In this document: piece by piece, positions 14,001-29,021 of the stretch | Numbering within the stretch: the first letter of the stretch is position 1 | Layout: every line of letters begins with the position of its first letter | Assembly: GCF_020740795.1 (NCBI RefSeq) | Contig: NC_067285.1 | Coordinates: 78,966,842-79,030,841, forward strand | Length of the DNA stretch: 64,000 nt | Source: Apus apus | Taxonomy: Eukaryota; Chordata; Aves; Apodiformes; Apodidae | Direction: 5' to 3' | Notes under the pieces: generated by a model | Told to the model about the DNA's origin: nothing | The model's input: the letters and a program-made list of their open reading frames with translations, nothing else | The model's database searches: none | Translations under genes and position numbers: made by a program

Positions 14001-17000
14001 CTTCTCAGATGTCCAGTTATGCTCTCATCACCTACAACAATCAAGCTCACAGGAACACTGGCATTCACACATTTCTCTGTATTTAATATTGGACTCCCTT
14101 TGTTAAATTAATTCAGTTAGTTTCTTCCATCTAAGCTTCAAACAAAGGTTTGGGAAACCAGAGTGAAGCCAAAAGCAAACTGAGTGCAAAGAGCTAATAA
14201 CCTCTCTTTCTTCATGTTAACTCTGATGGATGTGGCAAAGTTCCTTTCTCAGCACTCCCAAAGATTCCACTGACTAGAACTAATCAAGCTTTAGGAAAAA
14301 TCAGCAGTTAATTAGACCCTGAGTTTTTCTTCTAGTTTAGACTGGTTTTGCATTTTATTACAAAGAAGCCAGAAGATACAAGGCCAATTGTGCTTAAGCA
14401 CTGAGAGAAGGACTAGGCTGCTGTATCACTTTGTGCCAGTAAGTTTCTTTGTTACTGGGTGATTTAAACTCCTGAAATGTGCTATTAGGACACTTGCTGC
14501 TCAGTTTATCAGGTCCTACACATGCAATGGGCAATCAGCTCTAAATATCTACTTCCTTGGCATCCTCAAAAATGTATCTGGAAGAGGATATGCAGGCTGC
14601 ATATTTCAATGCAGGCATGCTGCATAAAGAGTGATCTTGCCCTCACTGATGTAATGCTATTCATATTAAACAGAGTTTGCTTACATATTTGTTCTCTAAA
14701 AATAAAAATTTAAAAAATGCATTTTCCTCACATGGAAATCAATCAGGTTGCTTTCTGTTGCAAAGTAGTAGGCCAGGACTTGAATAAAGATAAACCAAAT
14801 TGTATAAATCTATGTCTAGACTTCTATAGGGCGCACATTATTTCATATAAGAATAATTATATTCATCTAGAAAAGCAAATCTTACTATTGACCTTATATT
14901 TTATACTGTATTGTGTTTAAAAAGGCCCAGCTGTGCCTGTAAAATTAATGTAACTCACATAGACCTTAGCTGTAGTTGCAGCACATTCATTAGCAAAATG
15001 GAAAGTCTTCTGCCTGTTCCAATGTATATTCTGCTAAAGGGGTCACCTCTAGGATAAACTGTTAATAAAGTCCAGTCAATAAAAATCTGTTGTTCTCTTT
15101 TACAATGTTTATTTTTCTGGATCAAGCATAATTTTCATGTGCAGTACAACGTGACATGCACCTAGCTAGGTAGATATCTGAAGGTATTCACATTGGCTTG
15201 ATGCTTTCCAACATGTAACAAAGCAATCACAAGGGACTATCTAATTTCACTGCATTTTGGCCTTTGAACACAGAGAATGATCTGGGCTCTTTTTGAACTT
15301 AAACAATTTGAGTTGGCAGCAAGTAACTGTCAAAAAATAAATGCTGTCTTTTATAGAACATACTCTTGCTACTTAACTCTAATGTTTTTTCCTTGTATTA
15401 TTGGAGAAATGCATACATAGCTATGATGTTTTATTGACTGTGCTTATGGTTCTTATATTTAATTACCAATAAAATAACGTATTGTTCAGAACCAAAATTG
15501 ACATGACATGTTAGATAATAAGATACTACATCCAATTCATTTACATGAAGAAATCATTTCAAGATAAATGTTTTTCATGTTCGAGCTTCAGTCTTTGCAA
15601 AACAAAGAATACCTTGACTGGATTATTAGATCACTGGAATGACAGGGTGGAATATCAGAACAAAGGCAGATTCTGTTAGTGTTAGTAAAGAACCATACTT
15701 TACAGATAAATCTTATTGTATCCACAAACAGAATAATAATTTGCATAAGTAAGCTTATTAGCAGTGTCATCTTTCATCAAGTTGAATATTCTGTATTATT
15801 CTTCCTCTCTCTCTTCCCATATACAGGCTTGAGGGTGAGGTTTTGATACTCGCTAACGAAAGTACTAGGCCATTTAAACAATGATGAGTAATCTGCTATG
15901 TAAAAAACAGTGGGATAGTCCCACAGAACAGGAAGGTAAAAGCACAAGAGAAGGTGTGGTTCTGAATCATAGTTCACTTCCTAGTGTGCTCACGGACTGT
16001 GAAGCTTCTCATTACACCCTTGCACTGGGTGGATCAGATAAATACAAATATTAGATCTTAAAATGTGATGGAATGAGTAGAGTGGCAGTCAGCTGTAACT
16101 GAAACACATCCAGCCTTTTGCATGCGAGTTTTAAGTCCACTCTTTGAACATGACAGAAGAAAATCCTACAAACATTTGCTTCAGATTATTCTAAATAATC
16201 ACATTAAAAACACTTAGTGGAAGCGCTTGACAAACTTTCAACAGAGTCATGCTTGTTCAGAAACCTCTGGTTTCTAATAAAAGTTATACAAATTGTTCTC
16301 CATTAGCCCTCAGCACAAAAATCCCTAGGTTTCCTAAATCCATGGATCCAGGGAAGCCCAGTTGTGGACTACATGAGAGGACAAAAGGTAAGTCCTCCAA
16401 GGTCCAAAAGAATGTGCACGAGCACACAATTTGAATTAAAAGTTACAGCATTTGGGTTTTTGTGTCCTGTATTTCTTAAGTAATGACTCTAGGAATACTA
16501 AAATGACCAGAGGAGGGTTCTGGGTTTTTTTTTACTAATTAGTATATAGTTTAATTTAGGACTAAAAGGATATATAATTTTGAAATTTCAAGCAATTGGA
16601 ATTACCTTTCTCTAAACAAAACAAAATTCCTATTTTAAAGAGAGTTGTTCTGTTAGTTTGCAGTGAGGAGTTATAAAATTGCACACTCTGCTGATATCTT
16701 TCTTCCATGGGATTATGTCCCTGATTAAGTGAAGTTAAAGTTAAAACAGTTAGGTTGGTAAGAGAGCAGTACATAAGATATCACAATCAAAGCAGAACTC
16801 CATTCAAACTTCAGCATTTTTATGATATAGTAAAAATTAACTTGCCTGGGTTTTTTATGTTAACATTGTATCTGAGTGTAGAAAGGATCTCAGAAGACAG
16901 TTGTACACTATCGTAGTAAAGTAGTACATATGAAACGACAAGATCAGGCCAGACAAGAAAACTCATCAGGCAAGCAAAGGTGTAGTCATATTGGACATGG

Positions 17001-20000
17001 TGCATCTTAAAATTTACAAGTTCCAGGAAACTGCAATGTGATTCCAAATTGTAGAGCCCAGACTACCAATCTTCTCAAAGGACACAGGCTATTTAATTTA
17101 CGTATGGAGATTAAAAAAAAAAGACAAACTTGCAGTGTCAAATGCAAGCTATCATATTCTAATGGATAGGCAGGATTAGGAAAAAAAGAGAAGATATATG
17201 CAGCATATTCTTACACAAGATTATCATCAGGTACATAAAGGAGGAGCAAGGGTAGTTCAGCTCCAGCTTCAGAATTTTTCTGTTTGTTGCGCCAGTTCTG
17301 CACTTCTGTTGTTGCTGTAATTCTTTGCAAAGTATTGTCACATGAAGTAGATGACAAATTAAGACAGGTTGGACTGAAAATTCTACTCGTCATACAAAGG
17401 CGACAGGTTTCTAATCTTATGGCAGATTTTCCTATATTCAGATAATGTCTATACATGTTTAGGTTTGAGGATGGTTTAAAGGACAGGTTACTTTTTGACT
17501 TAGTACTCTTGCTGAGTAAAATCTAGTTCTTTGTAAACTGCACGAGGGTTTCCACTTCAATACCGGATATCTATACAATGCACATAGTATTTATACTCTA
17601 AGAAGAGAAGTCTCAAAACAAAGGAATGCTGACAGATAGAAAATTAATGATTTTTTTTCCCCTCGCAACAGAATTCTTTGTTTTGCTAAAAATATTTTAA
17701 ATAATTAATGTATTTTTTTCATATTCATATAATTTTCTAGAGAAAACAGGAATGTCAAGGAACAGGAATTACTCATACTAAATGAATACAATGTAAAAAA
17801 CCTCAGAAATCAAATTGATATATATACATGTGATACAGATCAGTCCACAAAAAGTGTTTTTAAAGCCATTAGTCCTAAAGCTTGTGTACTAAGTCAGTTG
17901 AAATGTATGTTTGAAATAAGAATTTAACAAAAAACCCAGCATTTTTCATTTTTAAAGATATTTACAAAATTTGTAGGAAGCATTTGAAAGAGAAACAAAA
18001 AAGTAATTTCAAACAAAACTGTTTAAGTCTAAAGAAAAACTTTTTCTGATATGAAAAAATAATAGATTCTGCCTTCAGCTAGAGCAATATTGAATTGCTG
18101 AGCTATGAATGAAACGGCATTCAGAAACAAAGTTCTTATGCTCAGTAACAAGCCAGCTTTTGCCTTACATATGTTTTTTGGAGAAAAGATTTACATCTTC
18201 TCATTATCTCTAAACACGCATGAGAAAGCAGAGAGCAAGCAAACTGTACCCACAGTTTACTTGAGGAGAAGGTTTATGTTTATCATAACGATCTCTTGAA
18301 TCTTTTCAATCCTGTTGAAAAGAGCAAGACAGCTGCAATTGAAGCCCTTCTTCCAGCTGTGTATTGCTGTTGTTACTTTTTCACAGAATTCAGGGACTGG
18401 TGTAATTAGACTGAAGGGAGTTGGGTCATGCTTAACAATTAACTCTGCTAACATAGCTGATGTGTCAAAATGTTCCTTTCAGGTATCTATGTAAATGTTT
18501 TCTCTTGGTAATTCTATGTTCTCCATAATAATGAATCTGCAGCTCCTTCCACAATCTACAGTCCATGCTTATCAACTTCTAAGTTAAAATATGAGAATGC
18601 ATTTTCTTTATTAATAAACAGAGAAATTAGTGATATTACAGGATATGGATAAGGTGACCTCAGAGCAGATTCTGAACTTACATTAGTGCAGACTGGACAT
18701 CTACATTTATAATAATTTGTCATGAAAGATTAGGGATTCTACACTGCTGAATACTTCTACAGTTGCAACTTGATTGACTTGTCAGTGAAACGTAATTCAA
18801 CTGCTGTTTTACAGCCTTTAATTGGGATCATTTATTTTGTAGTTAGATGAGGTTTTATCCTGGGAAGAGCTAAGTTTTGGGTTAGTAGAGTTAACGGAAC
18901 TCAGTACTTCACAGAATCAGGACAGAGAAAGCAAACTTGTAGTTGCCGCAGAGTAGCAAACAGTATACACAGAAGTTATACAATTAAGTGATGCATCATG
19001 ATAACATCACCATCACACAGTATCAGCAAAGGGAATAAACAATTCTATTAGGAAGCGCAGCAGCATGGGGTGAAGTGCCATTAGATTAACAAGACAAACA
19101 TTATTTTCCTTGTTCTGCTATTGAAACAAGATCAAGGCATTTCATCTCTTTTTCTTCTGCCTTTCTGATACTATATTCTTGAGAGCTCTGTCCCTCATTA
19201 TATTTGGATAGTGCTTAATGGGACAGCTCCTTAATCATAATCACCAGGAACAGTTCAAATACAAAACTGCTGAATATGTGTGTTAGTTCTGAATTCAGTT
19301 TTTCTTAAGAAAGAGATATATGCACACAGAAATAAGAGTGTCTAAATGAAAAATCACAATAAAAAATCTGTTGCTGTCAAACACCAGAATTTTCTGACTC
19401 ACTGAGTACCACCCTGCTTGAGCTATGCACACATGTAGCTTTTCTGTCAGGCTCTTGTTCAAAACAGAACTGATACACTTGGCAGAGATTAGCTCCTAAT
19501 TTCCATGTAAACCAGGTATCAGAAAACAAGCACCATGCAAAGTCAGAGTCCAGATTTAGTAGGTATTTTCAGATCACACCTAGCACACACATACAGGAGT
19601 AACCTACTTCCTCTGTGACTGCAGCCACAGCCCTGGTATCAGGAGTGTGAAAATCAGAGCCTGCAACTTCATTTGTCCAACTTTTGATTTACCAAGAAGT
19701 CTGTCTCTTCCCTGACTTTTGCCTGTCTCTGTAACACCACCAAGCATTTCTTCATAGGGCTTATCTGCATTCAAGTTTTCATTTAGACATGTAGTATGCT
19801 GTTAATGTGAATCTCCCCATCAGCCCTACTTACTGTGCCTTGGAACAGATCAAAGAATTTACTTCCTTTCCAGAGGATGACCAACTGGAAAATGCCACCA
19901 AATGTGCTTTGTGGTGGGTTCTCACTACTGGCAAGAGAATCACCACTCCTTCTCTTCCTTTCCCTTACCTCTTATTTTGTAAATTTTAGGCAGTTTTAGA

Positions 20001-23000
20001 GAAAATCAAAACACATAATAAAGGGCACAATGAAGTTGATAGTAATTATTTCAATATGCAGTAAACATTATTCAATAACATATCAACCAATCAGAGTGCA
20101 ACATTTGTCTCTATTTAGCATACTCCAATCAATGCTAATAGCATCAGAAACAAGAACAACTATTAGGGAGTTGGAGCAAATCCTCATGAAAAATACTAGA
20201 CAACGTATGGTGTAAAATTGTCATTGTCATCACCTTCATTCTTCCTCATCACCACCTGCTGTAGTTTTTCTCCTGATTTAGCTTCCCCCATTAAACACGA
20301 TGTGTGTCTTTAGCTGCAGACCCCACTAAAGAACCTTTGTGCCTGTCTCTGTAAGTCTGAATTAACATACTCTTTGTAACTATGTCCTCTCTTCCTGTCA
20401 GCCCTACTTTTTACACTTTCTGCCACTTTCTTTCCATCTACTAAGACAGAGGTGAGGGCTCTATTATAAACCAAAAATTAACAGGAAGAAAAAAAAAGGA
20501 TAAGGCACCAGTGAAATCTTGCTCTGACAAAGAAAATCTTACAATTAATCTCTATCAATGAAAGCAATCGAACATATTCATTAAAGATAAAAATCGTTTC
20601 TTGCTATTTGCTTGTAATGTAGGAGCCCTTGCTCATCCACAGTGTTCTCATAGTGCATGGGATTTTTTCAACTCTTGAATCTTTCTGGACATGTTGTGAA
20701 TAGCTCTTTGTCTTTATGAACTAGAGGACAGAACTGTGACATGGAAGATAAGGCTCCTCTGGAATAGTTTAGATTCTGCCTGTCTGGCCCATAAAAGTCA
20801 AGGAACATTTTTACTTCCTTTCCCATGGTCATAAACTCTGGAGAGAATGTGGAACTTGTGTCAAAGGGGAAGACTACTTATTTAATGAGTTATGTTGCTT
20901 ATCCTTATCCTTATTTAAGAATTTGTCTGAATCAGACGATTGCTATCAGAAACATCCTCTTCTGCTAAGAACTGTGGGGGTATTTTTGTCATGCAGGCCT
21001 TGTTTGAGATGGGGAAAATCCTAATTTAAGACTTCCTGAACTCCTGTTCTTCTTTGTCTCCCATATACAATCTTGGCTCTTGGACAGTTGTGGTAAGGGT
21101 TCATATTTTAGTGCTCAGAAGGACCAAATTCAAACTGAGCTGTGTAATGATATTCCAAATAAGTTGATAAAGAGTTTTAAGTTACAGCAAAATCAAATGA
21201 ACAATGAGAAATTCACTGCTGGACAGAAAGGACAATATAAAAGTAAACTAGAAAATAAGGTAGCTTAACAGATGAGTAGAGAGTTAACACTTGCTCTGAC
21301 TGATTCTTCTGCCTCTGTCTCAATTAGCACGACAGTCCTCACTCTGGGTCCGTCCATTGATTGCCACTAAACCACAGTAAAATATGAAGAAAAAGCAATT
21401 CAACTTACCAAAGTTGGTTGTACAAACATTCTCTTCCCCTCCGCTGCTGGGAAAGTAACTATTATGGATGGCAATGTACGGGTCACTACTCCCTTAGGGA
21501 CACTGAATACTAGCAAGAAAGACTGGTTTTATACTGGCAGTATACTGGCAGTATTTAGCATTTGTCTGCAGCTGGACAGATTCCAGTCATTGTTCAGTTT
21601 TGAATAAGTAAGTGTTAGGGCATTGGGTATGTAACAGATTATTGTTATAATAATCTTTAATGAATATGAGCCAATTTTGGGGGGATTTCTATACATTTTA
21701 TTTTTTTGCTGACCGTAAAAGGTGCATCAATTTACAAAATGCACATCAATGAAAATTAAATTCATCACGTAAACCAAAATTATATAAAGTATTACAATTA
21801 GGTTCACTAAATCCAAGCACAGTGACGATATTTTCATGTGGCTTTGTTAACTTGTTATGATTAGTTGTACAAAAGTAGCTCAAATTATCACACTTTTTCA
21901 TCTGCAACAAGTTTGCATGACATAATTAATTGGCTGTTCTGAATGAATGTCACAAGAAAAGCCTGCTTCATGCCAAGAACTCTCATGAAAGTGTGATTTG
22001 ACATCAGCTATTTCTGACCTTTTCAAGACCCAGAGTTGGAGTGCAACTTGATCAACGACTATTAAAAGTTATGCTTCAAAAGTGGCATATCTCTAGCACG
22101 ATCCTTTCTAACCCTTTTCTAGGCCCACAAACATTCTTATTTCACTTACATCTCCCAGTGTGAACTTTCGTTTCAAATCTTTTGGGCTTTGCTACTATGA
22201 CGAGTACATACACACCAGGTAAGAAAGCATTTACCAAAATATTCTGTACACATAACTGGAACTTTAAACAAAAGGAAAGCAATACTTTGGGATAATCAGA
22301 AATATTACAATCCAGCACTTCATGTTAAACTCTTTACACAAACTAGTAAATTCAAGAGAGAACATTCAAAAGCTGGAACAAAAACTAAGTCAAGTCAGAG
22401 CAAAGACTCATGGTACACAGAAGGAACTCAATGACTACTGTAACTATCTCCAAAACAGGCACTGCAAATACAAGCATTTAAGAAGTGACACTGTTAATGC
22501 AGAAGCATTGTAACACATACATATATATGTCTGTATCTATATTAATGACACAATTATCATCAGTAAGGGTATGTAGAAAAATACGAGTTTTCTCTTATCT
22601 GGGAATAAACACTGTGGATTTCATTATTAAAAATACCATTATTATAGGACAGAGTTGCAGTTTTTTAGATTGCTTAGCCAAGGAAATCAGTGACAATTGC
22701 TCAAGGAACATAATCTCTTAGATCTTCAAATTCAAGAACACATCCCCTTTTTTCCTCCAGAAATAATATTGTTGTTATTAGTGCTATTCTCTACAAGACA
22801 TTATTTTCTTTCAGTAACACATAAAGGAGCCTGAACTCAGGGAAATTTGATTTATAGCATACATTATCAAAAACAAAGGACAGACTATAAGCTTGCTGCA
22901 CAAAAAATATGATATAAACATATGAAAAGACAACCTTTTATTTTTTTCAGAAATAAAAGAGTTTTAGTACTGACAGTCTAGGAATTTATCCATGCTGACA

Positions 23001-23088
23001 AAAAGTATCTATGCATATCAGTGTAGGGCTGTAAAATACACTGACTACAGTTCTGATTTTTTTCTTTTAGTGGTATTTTGACAAAGCG

Positions 23089-23089
<1 letters not shown>

Positions 23090-23119
<30 letters not shown>
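23090..23119. repeat. Homopolymer (T)30
   Basis: Uninterrupted T run. The length is likely to vary between individuals and to be prone to assembly error. No retrogene body is recognisable on either side. Confidence 0.9.
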
Positions 23120-23120
<1 letters not shown>

Positions 23121-26100
23121 GAGACCATCATGTCTCGACTCAGCTAAACCCAGGAATTTTATAAATTTTGTAGCATTATTCAAAATTTTGCTGAACTTCT
23201 TACCAAGAGGAAACCTCATTGAGGCAAAAAAGAAAAATTGCTTTCCATTGTTTATTACTTTTTTTACCTTCCACTTTTGCAATTTACAGAAAAAGAAATA
23301 CCACCTTTACAAATACCATTCAACAGGTTGCTTTTCTTATAGTATTTTTCAGGGATGATATGATGTAGAAAAAGTACTGTAATTTTATCCTGGGCATTTT
23401 TCCTTTTAGTTTGTTTTAAAGATTATATCCACATAATTCCTGAGCGTTATTCTACCATAGGCATCCCTATAAGCAGCTCTCCATAAAATGTCCCTCCTGT
23501 ATTCACACAGCAAACTTTCTAGGATTTGTTCCAGTTCCAACCTTCCTACATCGTATTTATTCTACAGTCTTATTATACATTGCTACATACACTGGCCTTA
23601 CTGATTTTATAGTAATTTATTCTAGATGTATTTTAAATTCTTCATGCTCTACAGATTTACTGGAATAACTCATACAGGGAGAATGGCAATGTGGGAGAAC
23701 ACTAGGCACCTGCACCTCCTGTCTCAGCAGTCAACTTTTTTAGCCCTTCATGACTGAGAGTCAGCCAGTTCACGTAACTATTCTAGTTTATCAAACAAGA
23801 AACCCAGCACACTGAATTGTAAAGGATGCCAAAGCTTTTAGACATTATGGAATATTATTTCAGAAGCTATGCAGTATTTGGTAGGTGTCTTTTTCTTTAA
23901 AAAACTGCTGGGTAGCTAAAAACTTTCAAAAATATTTTTTTTGTTTGTTTAGCTTTTAGACTGAAAACAACTATAAAATTAATATAATGTTGGATAGAAA
24001 ACTGGTACATAAAGAGAGGTCAGCCACTTCTAGAAAATAACACCCATACTTCTTTTGCTTCTACACACAGCCCAAGATTCTGGTTCAAGTTTCCATTTTA
24101 CTTGCACAGAACTCTTGTCTACCACCCTAAAGGCTACGAAGCATGTTTTCTGCTCTGATTCCTTACAAAAGAAAATGCTTTCACATATCTGGGATAAAAA
24201 TGAATTTTAAAGTTCTCATAAGTATCAGGGAAGGAAACCTTATTCTTTCTAGTGTTTGTTTAGCAGCTAGACTTCAAACATTCTCTGAAAAGCAAACAAC
24301 TCCAGGAAAAGGAAAACTGAAACACAACAAGCACACACTGAACAGATGAAAGGTTTGAACTGCATCTGCAGATTAAATAACAGGTTAACAATGATGGGAA
24401 CCAAATACATGGTTACAAAACCCCGATAAAGTGAGGAACTAAACTACACAAGGTTCATGACAAGTATTAATTCTTCTACAGATAAGTTTTGTAGAGTTAC
24501 TATTCTTATTTTATACACCCTAGAATGAGAAATTTCTTCTTTTAACAATGGATGATCATGAAGCTTCAACATCACACAGAATCTATTATTTTTACTTCTG
24601 TATATGAAAGGCATAGCAGCTGAACACATCTGCATTTTAAAATGAATTATTCTATATCAGATGAATAAGAAAGTCAGCAAACGCTACAATATTGTTGAGT
24701 GCTATTGCTTTAGTCTATAACAAATAGTCTTCATTCTGACTCAAAATGTGCCATTTCCCAGAAATGTATTGCATTACTGCATTGAAAAAACGAAGCAAGA
24801 GCTCCCTCTATGAAACTCCAAATGCATTACTTTGTTGAACTGTTTTAGACATGTTTTATATATTACAAGTCTTATTGTGAATGTGAATGATGCATACAAC
24901 AAGCTGACAAAATTGCTCAAAAAATCCAAGTTCTCAGCACTAGACTGAAATAGCTTTTTTCAGTAAAATTATAGAGAATAATTACAGGTAAAAAAATGTA
25001 ATATTGTTAGACTGAATGAGTTATTAGTAAAGGCCCATTGAAGGTGCAGGGCTGGGATTTCAGATGAAGCATGCCCAGATGTTGACACACAAACACTTCT
25101 GTTTGAACATAAGCTAAACCAGACTACTAAGAAACATCTGAAAAGGCTCAATATTATTGCTACAGTCAGGTGACAGTAAAATTTACCATTCTCAGCTGTC
25201 CTCCCTGCCTCTCTGTCGAAAGCTTCTGCTCCCACAGCAGGAACAACTCCTGAACCACCACAGATGGTTCTCCATCTCCCCAAGATCACCATACCAAATT
25301 ATATTGGTGCTGCTTAGGGTTACTTTAATATCCAAACTAGTAAAAGACAGTTGTTCAGAACTTGGTTCATGTGTGGTTGCTCCTGCTGCAGAAGCAACAA
25401 TCTCCAAGAGAATGCCAGGAGTCTAGACAAACAGTAATCGCTTCAGCCAAATGAACTACAATAATTTGTTTGTAAATTATAATTCTGAACACAAAGGTGA
25501 TTCTTTAGTGATGCATTGTAGAAATGGGAACTGTTACAATATTTCCAGCCTATCTCTGCAAGGATACTCCCACCTTATGTAAACAATTCCTAGAGCTATT
25601 TGTAGTTTTTCACAGAATGTTGGCAGACAACTCTGCAACTAAGGGGAAAAAATGCCTTTCTTCATGAGAGACAATCAATAATGCATGATGGTAGCAAGTA
25701 CTGCTAGCATGTAAGCACTGTAGATATTACTTACTGCCTTGAAGCTATATAAAATGATTCTGAATTTCATTGCACTTTATAAATAAGACGAAGTCCTGCC
25801 TTACCATCCTTTCATGTCCAAAAAAACCCAAACAAATAAACAAATAAACAAAACAAACCTTTTGCCAGCACATTTCAAATTTAAGGTGGAATATTACGTT
25901 ATATCCTGAAGTTTGTGTCAGTTCTATTTTAAATTTAACAAGGGCTGGGATCGATGTGATTAACGTTCTAGGTAACTAAAATGCCAACAGTATGAAAGTC
26001 TCACTGTTTATTTTGAGCTTTCCTCCCCTTCTCCTCAGTGACTAGGCTGAAAACCATTTTGCACACAGAAGTGGGAACACTGGATATTAGTAGCACATTG

Positions 26101-27121
26101 ACTTCACAAATTCCTTCCTCATACCCTGAGGAAAGAAAAATATTCCTAAACTTCAGAATCACTGGTTATCTAGCAGAAATACTTCTTGCATCTACACCAA
26201 AATTTCAATCAAAATGTGTCACTTTGAGCAGAGCACTGTTTATTTTTTTTGTGAACTTGTGCTACTGATATAATTGCACCATAATTGCTGAAGAGGTCCT
26301 TCAAGACTACTCTTAGGACTTTCAGATGCAGGGCATCCTAAGAAGGCTCCTTCAAGAGTTTTAATATTGAATCATAGGAATGATGGTAATCTGGATCACT
26401 TGATTACAGACTTTTGCCATGCTTGCAATTTTACAGCACATTCCTCTTCCACAGAAGACATTGTTGAGAGGCATGGTGCTTTTTAGAGTTAACGAACATC
26501 TTATCCATATCTTCATACCAGCAGTTTATGGCTGGGGTATTAACGTGTTTCTGGTTTATGCTCCAGCTTTGTGGCACCCTTGTGTTGACACAACCCCAGC
26601 ACTGAATGGTGGCTCAATGACTGCTCATCTGAATAAACCACTCTAAAATACAAATGTAGTGGGTTTTCTGGATAAATAGAAATGTGTCATAAGAACTCAG
26701 TCATGACGGCATAGACAATGCTTTTTTAGACCGTACTGAGAACTCTGGAGTTGTAACACTAATAAATTATTTTCTAAATATAGAATTGTAAGGCATGATC
26801 CAAGTATGATTACAAGACAGGTGGGCATACTTCTGGTAACTGTAATCTGCCCAGTATTAGTAATTTGCTGGCAATCACATTATCAGACCTCTGGCAATTC
26901 TTCACATGTTTTCTGGCTGCTTGAGCCTGTGCAGTACTATCTTCACTGCACTATCGTCACTTCTTTGTGACACTAACTAATTACACAAAATTTACCTGTG
27001 ATGTGATTACACAGTTATTTGGGCTGACAGGCCTAAAAAAAATTATGTCAGTCTTTCCAACCAATGGCAGAAGCAGCATGGGGAGGGACAGCCAACATAG
27101 TTGAATCTTTCTTGGCTGCCA

Positions 27122-27316
27122 GAGTGACAGAGCACTGGAACAGGCTGCCCAGAGAGGTTGTGGAGTCTCCTTCTCTGGAGACATTAAAAACCCACCTGGA
27201 CGCCTTCCTGTGTGATGTACTCTAGGTGACCCTGCTCTGGCGGGGGGGTTGGACTAGATGATCTTTCGAGGTCCCTTCCAACCCCTATGATTCTGTGATG
27301 ATTCTGTGATTCTGTG
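27122..27316 (+). mobile_element. CR1 LINE 3' end, short copy
   Basis: Contains the CR1 ORF2 end (GTGACAGAGCACTGGAACAG...GAGAGGTTGTGG), the conserved 3'UTR phrase TTGGACTAGATGATCTTTCG, and a 3' tail of repeated ATTCTGTG units at about 27288-27316. It is heavily 5'-truncated to about 195 bp. It closely resembles the 3' end of the CR1 copy at 28296-30197, about 2.8 kb away in the same orientation, suggesting the same subfamily. Confidence 0.95.
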
Positions 27317-28295
27317 CCAGAATAGTGGGACATAGATCACTGGTACCTGCTCCCTGTTAGAGAAAGTAGCCTTTAATTTTGAGAAGATTAAGTATTTACT
27401 CCGGGATCTGAAAGTGTATACTGAGAAATTCTACTCAATAATGAAACTTTTAGAAAAAGTATATTGTGTTGATTTGTCTCTATCAAAAAAGCACATCTTA
27501 TTACTGAATTGTATCTTTTGCTAATATTTAAATATGGTTCAGGCAACATCAGTGTGAATTTGCATTCATAATTGCTTTCTGAAAAGATAATTTGACATGC
27601 TTGCCTTTTTCACTTTGCTGTGTATTCAGCTTTAGTTGCAGAGATCATTTACTGTGCTAATGTCTTTCCTCTTAAAAAATGTCTGTGCATGCCATATCTC
27701 ATGACGAATACCCATTTGTAAACAAAGTAGTGATCAATTATTATAGCTGAAGGGCATCGTTTTACCTGGATGTAAATTCATCATTTTTTAATGCCTCACA
27801 GCTTGATGCTTGAAATCTCATCAAGCACTCTGAAAGCTTCATTGACACAGACTGATGATCCAAACAATTAACTTAATAATGGCATCAGCAACTGGAAGTC
27901 AGTATCAACCAGAGAAAGAGTGAGCCAAGTTCATCCTTAGTGTAAGCCTAATAAAGTCAAAGGAGGTACGCCTGGGATTGAAAACTATACATCTGACCCC
28001 TTTTTTCCTTTTCTGAATTAATTTTATCAGTCTAGCTATACTGCATTAAGTACTCGATGGACAACAAATGGAAGCAATATTTTTAACAGCTTAGGTACTC
28101 TTAAACACTATAAAAACATTCCTTTCCCAGAATGGTTTCAGAAAAGCTAATAATCTGTGAATATTCTGTTAGAACTCAGTTGGAGATAGATACTTCCTAG
28201 CTATTAATTACTACACCTCACCTGAGATGTGGAGATAATGTAACTGTCCATGTATGTACTTCTGTTCTGCTCTAATGCATCATAAAATAGCATAG
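27317..28295. other. Intergenic sequence between two CR1 copies
   Basis: AT-rich unique-looking DNA. I see no gene, RNA or repeat. Confidence 0.5.
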
Positions 28296-28305
28296 AACAA
28301 AAGGA

Positions 28306-28545
28306 AGGCAATTGTTGTGGGAGATTCTTTTTTGAGGGGAACTGAGGGCTCTATATGCTGGCCAGATACAACCCTCAGGGAGGTCTGCTGCCTCCCTGGG
28401 GCCCAGGTTAGGAATGTTACTGAGAAACTCCCAGGCCTGGTGCAGCCCTCCACTTACTACCTGCTAGTGGTCATGCAGGTGGGCACTGATGAGGTTTCCA
28501 AGGCAAGTCCCAGGGCGATGAAAAGGGATTTCAAAGAACTAGGCT
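28306..28545 (+). pseudogene. CR1 ORF1 remnant, SGNH/GDSL esterase-like domain
   Basis: The frame reads AIVVGDSFLRGTEG, then TTLREVCCLPGAQVRNV and VVMQVGTDEVS, before a stop after KELG. Avian CR1 ORF1 is known to carry an esterase-like (SGNH) domain whose GDS motif holds the nucleophilic serine, and this match keeps the GDS. Only about 80 codons survive, with neither the natural start nor the rest of the domain. It is a transposon fossil, not a host gene. Confidence 0.8.
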
Positions 28546-28766
28546 GAATGCTTGTGGGATCAGGAGCACAGGTGTATTTTCCTCAGTTCCTTCAGGGGCA
28601 GGAAAAGCTGAAAGGACTAGGAAAACACAACTGATAAATGTATGGCTTAGAGGCTGGTGCTGTCAGATGAACTCTGGGTTTTTCAATCATGAAGATGTTT
28701 ACAGGGCACCAAGTATGCTAGCAGAAAATGGCACAGAGCTATCAACAAGGGGGAAAAGGATTCTTA

Positions 28767-28975
28767 GGCAGGAGTTGGCAGGGCTCCTAGAGAGAGCTTT
28801 AAGCTAGACTTGAAGTGGGTAGGGGACAAAATTCCTGGATGGTTTGATTTCCAGGACACCGGGCCTCCTGGAATTGGATGGGAAGACCCTGTCCCACAGG
28901 GGACAAAGACTCCTAGGGCAGGAGTTAGCAGGGCTCATTCACAGAGCTTTAAATTAGATTTGAAGTAGGAGGGGG
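28767..28975 (+). repeat. Imperfect direct duplication inside the CR1 copy
   Basis: Two similar blocks start at about 28767 and 28909. Both carry GGCAGGAGTTRGCAGGGCTC followed by AGAGCTTTAA, a TTGAAGT motif and a GGG-rich stretch, spaced about 142 bp apart. They may be a tandem duplication within the parent element or two partial copies of the same CR1 segment. Confidence 0.65.
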
Positions 28976-29021
28976 TTGTAGCTGGGTTTGAACTAGTGGG
29001 GTAGTGTTCTAGTATTAATGA

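Larger units (their letters stand above)
5991..27121. other. Intergenic AT-rich DNA, no gene seen
   Basis: About 21 kb with no convincing exon, RNA gene or recognisable transposable element. Open frames are 60-140 codons, lack known motifs and sit in AT-rich sequence. Visible structure is limited to T/G-rich tracts (about 11239-11279), a (T)30 run at 23090-23119, an A/C-rich AAAC/AAAT tract at about 25820-25858, and a CTCF-like motif at 11074-11092. Distal enhancers could exist but cannot be recognised from one sequence. Confidence 0.55.

Noticed and set aside
23067..23282. 71-codon minus-strand frame with a polylysine run
   Set aside because: Created by the (T)30 homopolymer.
24969..25426. 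Overlapping 71-107 codon frames on both strands near 25.2 kb
   Set aside because: They mirror one another on opposite strands, have no family motif, and have no exon signals beyond chance.
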